Assembly (NCBI GenBank): GCA_965368085.1
Contig: CBDULP010000009.1
Span: 22,139-86,138 of the forward strand
Source of the DNA: Peptoclostridium sp965368085
GTDB taxonomy: Bacteria > Bacillota > Clostridia > Peptostreptococcales > Peptostreptococcaceae
DNA length: 64,000 nt
Reading direction: 5' to 3'
The position numbers and the translations under genes are program-made. Under the pieces are notes generated by a model that did not search any database, was not told the origin of the DNA, and was given only the letters and a program-made list of their open reading frames with translations. The stretch's first letter is position 1, and every line of letters begins with the position of its first letter. Positions 32,217-39,934 of the stretch are shown here, piece after piece.

Positions 32217-32639
32217 ATGACTAAACTCAGCGTGATGTCCAAACTCAGCACAATGGAGAGCATGAACATCGATGACGAGAAAAAGCTAATTGATGCCGGA
32301 ATACATTCCACAGCCGAGTTGTTCGAAAGATGCGCCACTAAGTCTTCAAGAAGATCACTCGCCAAGGAAACCGGAATCCCAGAGCATTTCATACTCAGAT
32401 GGGCTACAATACTCGACCTCGAGAGGATAAAAGGAGTGGGTATGGAATACGCGGAGCTTCTTGAAGCCTGTGAAGTAGACACAGTGCCTGCGCTTGCAAG
32501 AAGAAACCCGGAGCATCTTTTTGAAAAGATCAATGAAGTAAACTCCAAGATATCGCTGGCAAAAAAGCTCCCCACTCAAAAGCAGGTTGCCGACTGGGTT
32601 GAGCAGGCCAAAGAGCTCCCAAGGATGATATTCTACTAA
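32217..32639 (+). CDS. DUF4332 helix-hairpin-helix protein
   Basis: A 140-residue DUF4332 protein, made of helix-hairpin-helix units: ERIKGVGMEYAELLEACEVDTVPALARRN in part (ERIKGVGMEYAELLEACE, near 62-79) and a C-terminal segment QVADWVEQAKELP. The family resembles DNA-binding HhH folds, but its role is unknown. GGGAGG precedes ATG 32217. Standalone, ended by the 32719-32756 terminator. Conserved KGVG suggests a phosphate-backbone contact (inference). Confidence 0.8.
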   Translation: MTKLSVMSKLSTMESMNIDDEKKLIDAGIHSTAELFERCATKSSRRSLAKETGIPEHFILRWATILDLERIKGVGMEYAELLEACEVDTVPALARRNPEHLFEKINEVNSKISLAKKLPTQKQVADWVEQAKELPRMIFY

Positions 32640-32718
32640 TTATGATATGAGTTTATGGAATGGCTCGAAATGGTGAAAATAACCATGCCAATGCTTGAAA
32701 AATAGCTTATAGTCTACA

Positions 32719-32756
32719 AAAGCCCCTGCATTTCAGCCGTGCGGGAGCTTTTTTTG
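32719..32756 (+). terminator. Rho-independent terminator after DUF4332 gene
   Basis: AGCCCCTGCA (32721-32730) pairs with TGCGGGAGCT (32740-32749), one mismatch and one wobble, then TTTTTTT. Confidence 0.8.
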
Positions 32757-32781
32757 TTCCTTTATGAATGTACTTTTTACA

Positions 32782-32825
32782 AGAGATTGAAGCCATTGAC
32801 ATTTTCCTGTAATCTCTCTGGCTTC
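32782..32825 (+). promoter_or_regulatory. Interleaved repeat pair upstream of prfC (possible RNA fold)
   Basis: AGAGATT (32782-32788) can pair with AATCTCT (32811-32817), and the adjoining GAAGCCA (32789-32795) with TGGCTTC (32819-32825). The two stems interlock like a pseudoknot. The connecting loops are very short, so both stems may not form together. It lies about 170 bases before prfC and may be upstream of its promoter. Confidence 0.25.
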
Positions 32826-32900
32826 AAAGCTTATGAGTCTCCATATCCGGCATTTCAAAAATAAATCTTTCATTATTATATTCAATTGCCCCAATAGGAA

Positions 32901-32929
32901 TTGACATCTTCTCCATAAAAGGATATCCT
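32901..32929 (+). promoter_or_regulatory. Candidate prfC promoter
   Basis: A perfect TTGACA at 32901-32906, 17-bp spacer and a weak TATCCT at 32924-32929, about 70 bp before the prfC start. Confidence 0.4.
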
Positions 32930-32997
32930 CAATAAGAATGCACTTTTATTTGTTTCTCGACTATAAATATAAATTTTAAAATAAAGGAAGATTGAAA

Positions 32998-34602
32998 ATG
33001 TCAGAAAAAAACTATAACTTTGTTGACGAAGTCAGAAGAAGAAGAACCTTCGCCATCATATCCCACCCGGATGCCGGAAAGACGACCCTAACCGAAAAAT
33101 TCCTTCTTTATGGTGGAGCAATACGTTCAGCTGGATCCGTAAAGTCTAGAAGATCCCAAAAACACGCTGTTTCGGACTGGATGGAGATAGAAAAGCAAAG
33201 GGGTATATCTGTAACATCGAGTGTGCTTCAGTTCGAGTACAACGATTTTTGCATCAATATACTGGACACTCCCGGACACCAGGACTTCAGTGAGGACACA
33301 TACAGAACACTGATTGCTGCAGACAGCGCCGTGATGGTTATCGACTGCTCAAAAGGTGTCGAGGACCAGACCAAAAAGCTTTTCCAAGTCTGCAAGATGA
33401 GAGGAATCCCGATATTCACGTTCATAAACAAAATGGACCGTGAGGGAAGGGACCCGTTCGAGCTTCTTGAAGACATAGAAAACGTGCTTGGAATCCGTTC
33501 ATGCCCTGTAAACTGGCCTATAGGTTCAGGAAAAGACTTTGTGGGAGTTTTCAACCGCCACAAGAACCAGGTTGAGCTTTTCAACGACGGAAACCATGGA
33601 CAGGCAATAGCAAAATCCACAACTGGAGACATATCGGATGAAAAATTCACTGAGCTTCTTGGAGAATCGCTTCATAATAAGCTTCTTGACGATATAGAGC
33701 TGCTTGACATAGCAGGCGACAATTTTGACATTGACGAAATACTAAGCGGAAACCTTACGCCGGTATTTTTCGGAAGTGCTCTTACAAACTTCGGAGTTGA
33801 GCCGTTTTTGGAGTCTTTCCTTGACATAACTACTCCTCCAAAGGCGAGGGTGAGCGACCAGGGAGAAATAAACCCTGAGTCTGACAACTTTACAGGATTC
33901 ATATTCAAAATACAGGCAAACATGAACCCTGCACACAGGGACAGAATAGCATTCCTTAGAATATGCTCGGGCAAATTCGAAAAGGGAATGGCCGTAAATC
34001 ACGTTCAAAACGGCAAGAAGATAAAGCTTTCACAGCCACAGCAGTTCATGGCACAGGACCGTGTCATAGTGGACTCGGCATATCCGGGAGACATAATAGG
34101 AATACACGACCCTGGAATATTCAATATAGGGGACACACTCTGCCAGGACCAGTCAAAGCTTAAATACAAGGGAATCCCTCAATTCGCGCCTGAGCACTTC
34201 GCCACAATATCGGCAAAGAACTCAATGAAGAGAAAACAGTTCCTAAAGGGAATAAGCCAGCTTTCAGAGGAAGGCGCAATACAGGTCTACAAGCGTCCTA
34301 ACACGGGAGTCGAGGAACTTATAGTTGGAGTTGTAGGCGTGCTTCAGTTCGAAGTCCTAGAATACAGGCTTAAAAACGAATACGGCGTGGACATTCTTAT
34401 GCACACGCTTCCATACGGCCATATACGTTGGATCGAGATGGAGAACTTCAACTACACAAGATTCTCACTTGCAATGGACACGGTAGTTCTTGAGGACAAG
34501 GATCAAAACCCAGTTATACTTCTTCAAAACGAATGGTCTGTAAGAAATGTACTTGAAAGAAACGAAGGCCTTGTGCTTAGAGAAACTTCAAGGGTAGACT
34601 AA
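32998..34602 (+). CDS. prfC: Peptide chain release factor 3
   Basis: A 534-residue translational GTPase. The G1 loop is HPDAGKTTLTEKFLLYGGAI, and RGISVTSSVLQF, the DTPGHQDFSEDTYR switch region and NKMDREGRDP for guanine recognition are all present. The RF3-specific central and C-terminal domains complete the usual length of about 530. RF3 uses GTP to recycle RF1/RF2 from the ribosome after peptide release. AAAGGAAG lies 7 bp before ATG 32998; an in-frame TTG at 32992 is less likely. Monocistronic, with a terminator at 34720. Confidence 0.95.
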   Translation: MSEKNYNFVDEVRRRRTFAIISHPDAGKTTLTEKFLLYGGAIRSAGSVKSRRSQKHAVSDWMEIEKQRGISVTSSVLQFEYNDFCINILDTPGHQDFSEDTYRTLIAADSAVMVIDCSKGVEDQTKKLFQVCKMRGIPIFTFINKMDREGRDPFELLEDIENVLGIRSCPVNWPIGSGKDFVGVFNRHKNQVELFNDGNHGQAIAKSTTGDISDEKFTELLGESLHNKLLDDIELLDIAGDNFDIDEILSGNLTPVFFGSALTNFGVEPFLESFLDITTPPKARVSDQGEINPESDNFTGFIFKIQANMNPAHRDRIAFLRICSGKFEKGMAVNHVQNGKKIKLSQPQQFMAQDRVIVDSAYPGDIIGIHDPGIFNIGDTLCQDQSKLKYKGIPQFAPEHFATISAKNSMKRKQFLKGISQLSEEGAIQVYKRPNTGVEELIVGVVGVLQFEVLEYRLKNEYGVDILMHTLPYGHIRWIEMENFNYTRFSLAMDTVVLEDKDQNPVILLQNEWSVRNVLERNEGLVLRETSRVD

Positions 34603-34684
34603 TTGCCTGTCTTTTGAAATCACATACAAAAAACTAGCCTTCTTTTTAATTGCACCAAACCACTTTTTATTAATGAGGTGTGAT

Positions 34685-34750
34685 TTGGAGCCGATACAAA
34701 ATATAGCTTTATTAGTTGTGAAAGCCCTATGGGCTTTCTTTTTTCATTAA
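34685..34750 (+). CDS. Possible 21-residue hydrophobic peptide overlapping a terminator
   Basis: GAGGTG at 34675-34680 is followed by TTG 34685 and 20 further sense codons giving an acidic start (MEPIQN), a hydrophobic core (IALLVVKALWAFFF) and His, then TAA 34748-34750. The second half is encoded by the terminator hairpin 34720-34745. It may be a leader or membrane peptide, or just chance. Low support. Confidence 0.2.
   Translation: MEPIQNIALLVVKALWAFFFH
34720..34745 (+). terminator. Rho-independent terminator of prfC
   Basis: GAAAGCCC (34720-34727) pairs with GGGCTTTC (34731-34738), three-base loop, then TTTTTT. Confidence 0.85.
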
Positions 34751-34858
34751 AATTTTTTTTTATTTTTAAATGAACTTCTGGGGGTACGCGCCTCTTTGAT
34801 ATAATAGATCAAATGATATTTTGACGAAAAATGTAGAATGACTGGCTAGGAGGGTTTT

Positions 34859-35986
34859 ATGAGACGGATTTGGGCCTTTGCAATTTTAATTTTCACAGCG
34901 ACAATGATTGTTGCCTGCACAAATATAGTCCAGCTACCTGCGATAGACATTCCCCAGGAATACATAAAGGACAAAAGCAGCGGAATATATACTGAAAATG
35001 AGAAGCTGTGCATTAGCTTTGTCGAAAACAAAATGACTGGCATGACAGGCGGCATAAAGACCAACTATCTGAATGCTTCCGGCGGCAAAGTACTTGCGTC
35101 CGGCCATGAAGTGCTCTCTGAATCAGAAGGTCTTGTAATGCTTTACTATGCAAACAACGGTAATAAGGAAATGTTTGACAGACACTATTCAATAGTTGCA
35201 AACAAATTTCTCATGCCCTCCGGTACTGTAAGATGGAGAATAGACTATGCTGGACACATAATGGAAAATACTTCCGCAAGCATAGATGACCTGAGGCTGG
35301 TAAGAGCTATGGTCTATGCGTACGACATGTGGGGGGATGACAAATATCTTTATGCAGTAGATAAAATAAGCAAGGGTCTTTTGAAATATACCACATACAA
35401 GAACTCTCTCGTAAACTACTATGATGAGGATTCAAGATATATGGATAATGTCATAGATCTTTCCTATATAGACCTGCTTACACTGAAAATTATGGAAGGC
35501 TTTGGAGAGAAAAATTGGACTAGAATAATCGAAAATGACATGGATATAATAAACGGAGGGTATATCGGAAATGAATTCCCTTTTTACAAGAAAGTCTACA
35601 ATATTAAAAATAAATCGTATGATAAAAACAAAAACATAAACATGATAGACACCCTTCTTGTGGTACTTCACCTCAGCGAATTAGGTATACAAAGACAAGA
35701 GAGCATAGACTGGCTCAAAGAGACTTTAAAATACGGTCCGGTATATGCAATATACAATTTGGAAAGACTTGACGATGCAGCCGGCTATGAGTCGACTGCC
35801 GTATATGCAATAATTGCGAGAATAGCCAAGAATATAGGAGACCACGAGCTTCACAATATGGCAGTAAAGAGAATGCTGTCTCTCCAGGTCAATGATGAAA
35901 CCAGCCAGATATATGGATCTTTTGGAGATAGGAGAACTCTTGAAGTGTTTTCTTTTGACAACCTCCAGGCACTGCTTGGATTTTAA
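34859..35986 (+). CDS. GH8-like lipoprotein of the exopolysaccharide operon (PssZ/CcsZ-like)
   Basis: A 375-residue lipoprotein (lipobox TMIVAC, Cys20) whose mature part follows the (alpha/alpha)6 layout of glycoside hydrolase family 8. VLSESEGLVMLYYANNGNKE (near 85-104) sits where GH8 has its catalytic acid SEG. SASIDDLRLVRAMVYAYDMWGD (quoted in part; near 119-140) corresponds to the TDxDL segment with the base Asp. GH8 partners trim beta-glucan-type polymers during synthesis (BcsZ, CcsZ, Listeria PssZ). It leads a five-gene plus-strand operon. TAGGAGGG precedes ATG 34859. The family match is from pattern and context, so exact specificity is open. Confidence 0.65.
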   Translation: MRRIWAFAILIFTATMIVACTNIVQLPAIDIPQEYIKDKSSGIYTENEKLCISFVENKMTGMTGGIKTNYLNASGGKVLASGHEVLSESEGLVMLYYANNGNKEMFDRHYSIVANKFLMPSGTVRWRIDYAGHIMENTSASIDDLRLVRAMVYAYDMWGDDKYLYAVDKISKGLLKYTTYKNSLVNYYDEDSRYMDNVIDLSYIDLLTLKIMEGFGEKNWTRIIENDMDIINGGYIGNEFPFYKKVYNIKNKSYDKNKNINMIDTLLVVLHLSELGIQRQESIDWLKETLKYGPVYAIYNLERLDDAAGYESTAVYAIIARIAKNIGDHELHNMAVKRMLSLQVNDETSQIYGSFGDRRTLEVFSFDNLQALLGF

Positions 35987-36017
35987 TTGAAATGTTATTT
36001 ATGTAAGGAGGATGTTC

Positions 36018-36863
36018 ATGAACAAGTACAGGAAGAATCTGGACATATATTTTCTTCTTCTTATGATGGAAATTTTCATGGTGACTTCATTTGTGATATT
36101 CGAAATCGGCGACAAGAGCTTTAGCCATTATTTTTTCATGCTTGTGATATTTTTTCTAATAGTAATGTCTTATTTCAACGGAATAATACCGGGGCTCATA
36201 TCAAGTGCAATAATAGTTTTCGGATATGGAAGTTATTCCCTATATGCAAATGTCGTGTCCAGCATTGATACTAAGCTTGATACTTATGTCATGCTTGTGG
36301 CCTTTCCGCTTGCTGCATTCATAGCTGGAAGGTTTGCCGAAAACATGAACTTCATACAGGAGAGAAACATGAATCTGGAGGAACAGCTGAAAAACTTTGT
36401 GACCATAGACGAAATCACCGGGCTCAATAATACTAAAAGCTTTTATACCGACCTTGACAAGGAAATGAGCAGATCGCGAAGGCATAATGGAGGACTTTCA
36501 GTAATGGTAATACAAATGCAGTATTACAGTGAGCTTATGTCTCTTATAGGCCCTCAAAAAGTCAATTCCATACTCAGGGAAATCGGCGCTTCAATCAGAA
36601 AGTCGCTTAGAAATGAAGACAGCATATACAAGCTTGCAAACGACATGTTTGGAATAATCATGCCAAACACTGAAGCTGAAGGCGCCAGGGTTGTAATGGA
36701 CAGGATGAGGAATGAGTTCAAGGAAATCGCCCTCACCAACTCCCAAGAGAACGAAAAGTTCAATATAGATGTAAAGATAGGAATGCTTGAGTATGACGGT
36801 TCGATAAAAAGTCCTTTTGAGTTCAAGGAACTTGTCGAAAAGGAGTTGGAGTTCGATGTGTAA
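36018..36863 (+). CDS. Membrane protein with degenerate GGDEF domain, probable c-di-GMP receptor (PssE/PelD-like)
   Basis: A 281-residue protein with four N-terminal membrane helices (about 8-105), a short coiled segment and a GGDEF-fold domain (about 120-280). The GGDEF signature is replaced by ANDMF (near 207-211) and the metal-binding Asp of the first strand by Gln (MVIQMQYYSELM), so cyclase activity is not expected. The allosteric I-site is kept: RNED lies exactly five residues before the signature, as in RxxD-x5-GGDEF. This is the pattern of c-di-GMP receptors such as PelD and Listeria PssE. ATG 36018 has AAGGAGG upstream. Its 3' end overlaps the deacetylase gene by 8 bp. Predicted to switch the GT2 synthase, which lacks a PilZ domain. 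Confidence 0.8.
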   Translation: MNKYRKNLDIYFLLLMMEIFMVTSFVIFEIGDKSFSHYFFMLVIFFLIVMSYFNGIIPGLISSAIIVFGYGSYSLYANVVSSIDTKLDTYVMLVAFPLAAFIAGRFAENMNFIQERNMNLEEQLKNFVTIDEITGLNNTKSFYTDLDKEMSRSRRHNGGLSVMVIQMQYYSELMSLIGPQKVNSILREIGASIRKSLRNEDSIYKLANDMFGIIMPNTEAEGARVVMDRMRNEFKEIALTNSQENEKFNIDVKIGMLEYDGSIKSPFEFKELVEKELEFDV

Positions 36864-38646
36864 ATGGATTGCCGCACTTGTGGTGATTTTTTCAGTTTTT
36901 ATCCAATATACCGCCTTTGCCTATGAAGACTCCAGTGAAATTTCAAAAGACAAGGCTCTAATAGTATACGATTCGAGATGCTACTACGGATACAGCGATA
37001 ACATTGTCGAGTCGCTCGAAGGGCTTTTGTCTCACTTTAAAATCGGTGCCATCAGCATACCCCAAGAGAAATACCAAAGCGGAATGTGCAGCGAATATGA
37101 CTTCATATTCATAGTGGGCATTGATAGCGGCGTCACCGACTATGATTTTATATCCGATTTGAAAATTGCAAAGGGGACAGTTGTATGGCTTGGAAAGGGG
37201 GTTTCTGAGTTTTTAAGGGACAACGACGGCACAGGGCTTGAATACTCCGGAATCAGAAACGCTTTTGTACAGGTCACATACAAAAGCGGCTTGGATCAAA
37301 GCGCAAGCCTATCAAAGCCAGATGGTTTTGACATTGATTTCAAAAGGGAATTCACCATAGTTGAGCCATCGCTTGAATCTTCAGTGTATGCCTATTTGTA
37401 TGACGGGAATACGAAAGTCCCATTCGCAGTAAATGAGGGTGATTTTTGGCATGTTTCGAGGTTTGAAAACCAGGGCATACTGTTCTACATAGTAGCCGAC
37501 ATAATGTATGATATTTTAGGCGAAACTGATTTCGAACAGGAACAGACATATATAAGGATAGAGGACGTCCATCCCATGAGAAACACAAAAACACTCAGGG
37601 CCGTGGCAGACTACCTTCATGGCAGGGGAATACCGTTCATGATAGCTCTTATTCCCGTATACAAGGACCCAACTTCAAGCCACATGACAACAATAGACGA
37701 ACGGCCCGAGTTTGCAAATACCATAAGGTACATGCAGGACAGGGGGGGAAGCGTAATCCTTCACGGATATACTCATCAGGAATTTAAAACTGAAACTAGC
37801 GGCGAGGGCTTCGAGTTCTGGAACGGCATAGAAAACGCGCCGCTTGACGCAAGCATCGACATTGAGCAGTACGTGTTCGAAAAGGTGTATTCGGGACTGT
37901 CAAGCTGCATAAGCAACGGAATATACCCTCTTGGATTCGAATCTCCCCACTATGCGATTGACATACAGGGCTACAGGGAGATAAAAAAATATTTTTCTAC
38001 ATACGTAGGCCAGCTTCAGGAAAATGATATGAAATTTGGAACGACGGCGTATCCATACAAAATATATGACACTGAACGTGTAAACAAGCTGCTTCCTGAA
38101 AACCTGGGTTATGTGGATCCTGAAAACCCATTTACGCTGGAAGAAATATTTGAAAACTACGACAATGTGGACATAGTACGCGGAAACATAAAGGGCGTTT
38201 TTTTTCACCCCTATCTGGATATTGCTTATCTCAAGAGCATAGTGGAGGAACTCGAACGCAGAGGCGCAGTTTTTTACGACATGAAAAAAGATGAGCACTG
38301 GGTCAGATGCAATGGCATAAGTATAGAGTCAAAAGGCGGAAATATACTCTTGGATATTAATGCAAACCAGGAAATCGCTTATGAAGAGCATTTTTATGAA
38401 AGCGAAAAAGAGGTTTGTATAAAATGTAACGCCATAAATGTGATTCTGAAAGACGACGGCCACGTTAAGTACAGGAAACAGTCTGATAAATCTGCAGAAA
38501 AAGAAACCAAATCGGAAGGCTCAATTACAAACCGCATATCAAGGGTTAATGACTTTCTTATAATCGTTATATCTGTATTTTGCATACTCTTCCTAGTAAT
38601 ATTCACTGTTTCAAGGAATAGAAACAGAAAAAATCTATTCAGGTAG
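36856..38646 (+). CDS. DUF2334 polysaccharide deacetylase-like protein (PssB-like)
   Basis: A 596-residue exported protein. A signal peptide (WIAALVVIFSVFIQYTAFA) comes first, then an N-terminal domain of about 220 residues. The DUF2334 NodB-like domain follows, with YIRIEDVHPMRN (near 235; catalytic/metal Asp) and the metal motif LHGYTHQ (near 300). Near the C-terminus are a helix (FLIIVISVFCILFLVIF) and a basic tail, so the enzyme faces outward anchored by its C-terminus. It probably removes acetyl groups from the growing polysaccharide. ATG 36856 is chosen from AGGAG placement and overlaps the GGDEF gene stop by 8 bp. Third gene of the operon. Confidence 0.8.
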   Translation: MCKWIAALVVIFSVFIQYTAFAYEDSSEISKDKALIVYDSRCYYGYSDNIVESLEGLLSHFKIGAISIPQEKYQSGMCSEYDFIFIVGIDSGVTDYDFISDLKIAKGTVVWLGKGVSEFLRDNDGTGLEYSGIRNAFVQVTYKSGLDQSASLSKPDGFDIDFKREFTIVEPSLESSVYAYLYDGNTKVPFAVNEGDFWHVSRFENQGILFYIVADIMYDILGETDFEQEQTYIRIEDVHPMRNTKTLRAVADYLHGRGIPFMIALIPVYKDPTSSHMTTIDERPEFANTIRYMQDRGGSVILHGYTHQEFKTETSGEGFEFWNGIENAPLDASIDIEQYVFEKVYSGLSSCISNGIYPLGFESPHYAIDIQGYREIKKYFSTYVGQLQENDMKFGTTAYPYKIYDTERVNKLLPENLGYVDPENPFTLEEIFENYDNVDIVRGNIKGVFFHPYLDIAYLKSIVEELERRGAVFYDMKKDEHWVRCNGISIESKGGNILLDINANQEIAYEEHFYESEKEVCIKCNAINVILKDDGHVKYRKQSDKSAEKETKSEGSITNRISRVNDFLIIVISVFCILFLVIFTVSRNRNRKNLFR

Positions 38647-38659
38647 GTGTAATACTATT

Positions 38660-39922
38660 ATGTACAGCTTGCAAACCATAGACTATTTTTTCCTGTTTTC
38701 GCTGGTTTCAATATGGGTGGTGCTGCTATTCAATATATTTTTGACCATAAGCGGATACAGGTTTTTCACCAAGATTTCAAACCACAATATCAATGTGCTG
38801 GAAATGGACGAGTTCCCATTCGTATCCATAATGGTTCCGGCGCACAACGAGGAAAAAGTTATAGGCCGTACCGCAAAATCCCTGCTTTCGCTCAACTACC
38901 CCAAAGACAGGATGGAGCTCATTGTAATAAACGACAATTCCTCAGACGGCACGGGACTTGTGCTCGAAAAAATAAAGAAGGATTTCCCGCAAAGCAACTT
39001 CAAAATAATAACCACCACAAAAGAAAACGGCGGCAAGGGAAAGTCCAACGCCCTTAACATAGGCTTTGAAAATTCCATCGGGGAATATATTGCGGTTTAC
39101 GACGCTGACAACACCCCCGACAGGCTTGCACTCAGGTATCTCGTCCACAGGCTCAGCGGTGACAGTGGCCTTGGCGCGGTTATAGGGAAATTCAGGACAA
39201 GAAACAAGACAAAGAACATGCTCACAAGATTCATAAACATAGAAACTCTGAGCTTTCAGTGGATGGCGCAGGCTGGAAGGTGGCAGCTTTTCAGGTTGTG
39301 CACCATACCTGGAACAAATTTCATAGTCCGAAGGAGCATTATAGAAAGGCTCGGCGGATGGGACATACATGCCATAGCGGAGGATACGGAGATCAGCTTC
39401 CAGATATACAAGCTGGGATACAGAATAGCGTTCATGCCGCTTGCAGTGACATACGAACAGGAGCCTGAGACAATCAGTGTCTGGATGAAGCAACGGACCA
39501 GATGGGCAAAGGGGAACGTATATGTGCTCTTAAAGTATTTCAGGAAGATGTTTTCAGGAACCACAGGACCCGTGACGTTCGACCTTCTCTATTTTTCCTC
39601 TATATACTTCATATTCCTCTCATCCGTACTAATATCGGACGTCATATTCATACTCGGACTTTTCACCGACATGAAGTTAGGCGTGTCCGGAAACTTCCTG
39701 CTGCTTTGGCTTCTCGCATATCTTCTGTTCGTGCTTGAGGTGAGCATAGCTCTTACTATGGAAAAGGGAGAGGCTGATTCCAAGAACGTGGCACTCGTGT
39801 TCATAATGTATTTCACTTACTGTCAGCTTTGGATGGTAGTGGCAATAAAGGGCATAGTGCTTTACATCCAGGATGTGCTGCTGAAAAGGGAGACCAAATG
39901 GTACAAAACGGAGAGATTTTAG
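38660..39922 (+). CDS. Processive GT2 polysaccharide synthase (BcsA/PgaC/PssC-like)
   Basis: A 420-residue membrane-bound family 2 synthase. One N-terminal helix comes first, then the catalytic domain with VPAHNEEKVIGRT, DNSSDG (D1), VYDADN (DxD), AIAEDTE (catalytic TED/AED) and QRTRW (QxxRW for processivity). Three or four C-terminal helices form the export channel. It polymerises a nucleotide sugar and extrudes the chain. It lacks the C-terminal PilZ domain of BcsA, so c-di-GMP control has to come from a partner, here the degenerate GGDEF protein. Substrate (glucose, GlcNAc or ManNAc) cannot be told from motifs. Its stop overlaps the ribosome binding site of the next gene. Confidence 0.9.
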   Translation: MYSLQTIDYFFLFSLVSIWVVLLFNIFLTISGYRFFTKISNHNINVLEMDEFPFVSIMVPAHNEEKVIGRTAKSLLSLNYPKDRMELIVINDNSSDGTGLVLEKIKKDFPQSNFKIITTTKENGGKGKSNALNIGFENSIGEYIAVYDADNTPDRLALRYLVHRLSGDSGLGAVIGKFRTRNKTKNMLTRFINIETLSFQWMAQAGRWQLFRLCTIPGTNFIVRRSIIERLGGWDIHAIAEDTEISFQIYKLGYRIAFMPLAVTYEQEPETISVWMKQRTRWAKGNVYVLLKYFRKMFSGTTGPVTFDLLYFSSIYFIFLSSVLISDVIFILGLFTDMKLGVSGNFLLLWLLAYLLFVLEVSIALTMEKGEADSKNVALVFIMYFTYCQLWMVVAIKGIVLYIQDVLLKRETKWYKTERF

Positions 39923-39934
39923 GAGGTGACCCAC

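Noticed and set aside
36018..36863. Active diguanylate cyclase
   Set aside because: The GGDEF signature reads ANDMF and the metal-binding Asp is replaced, so only ligand binding is expected.
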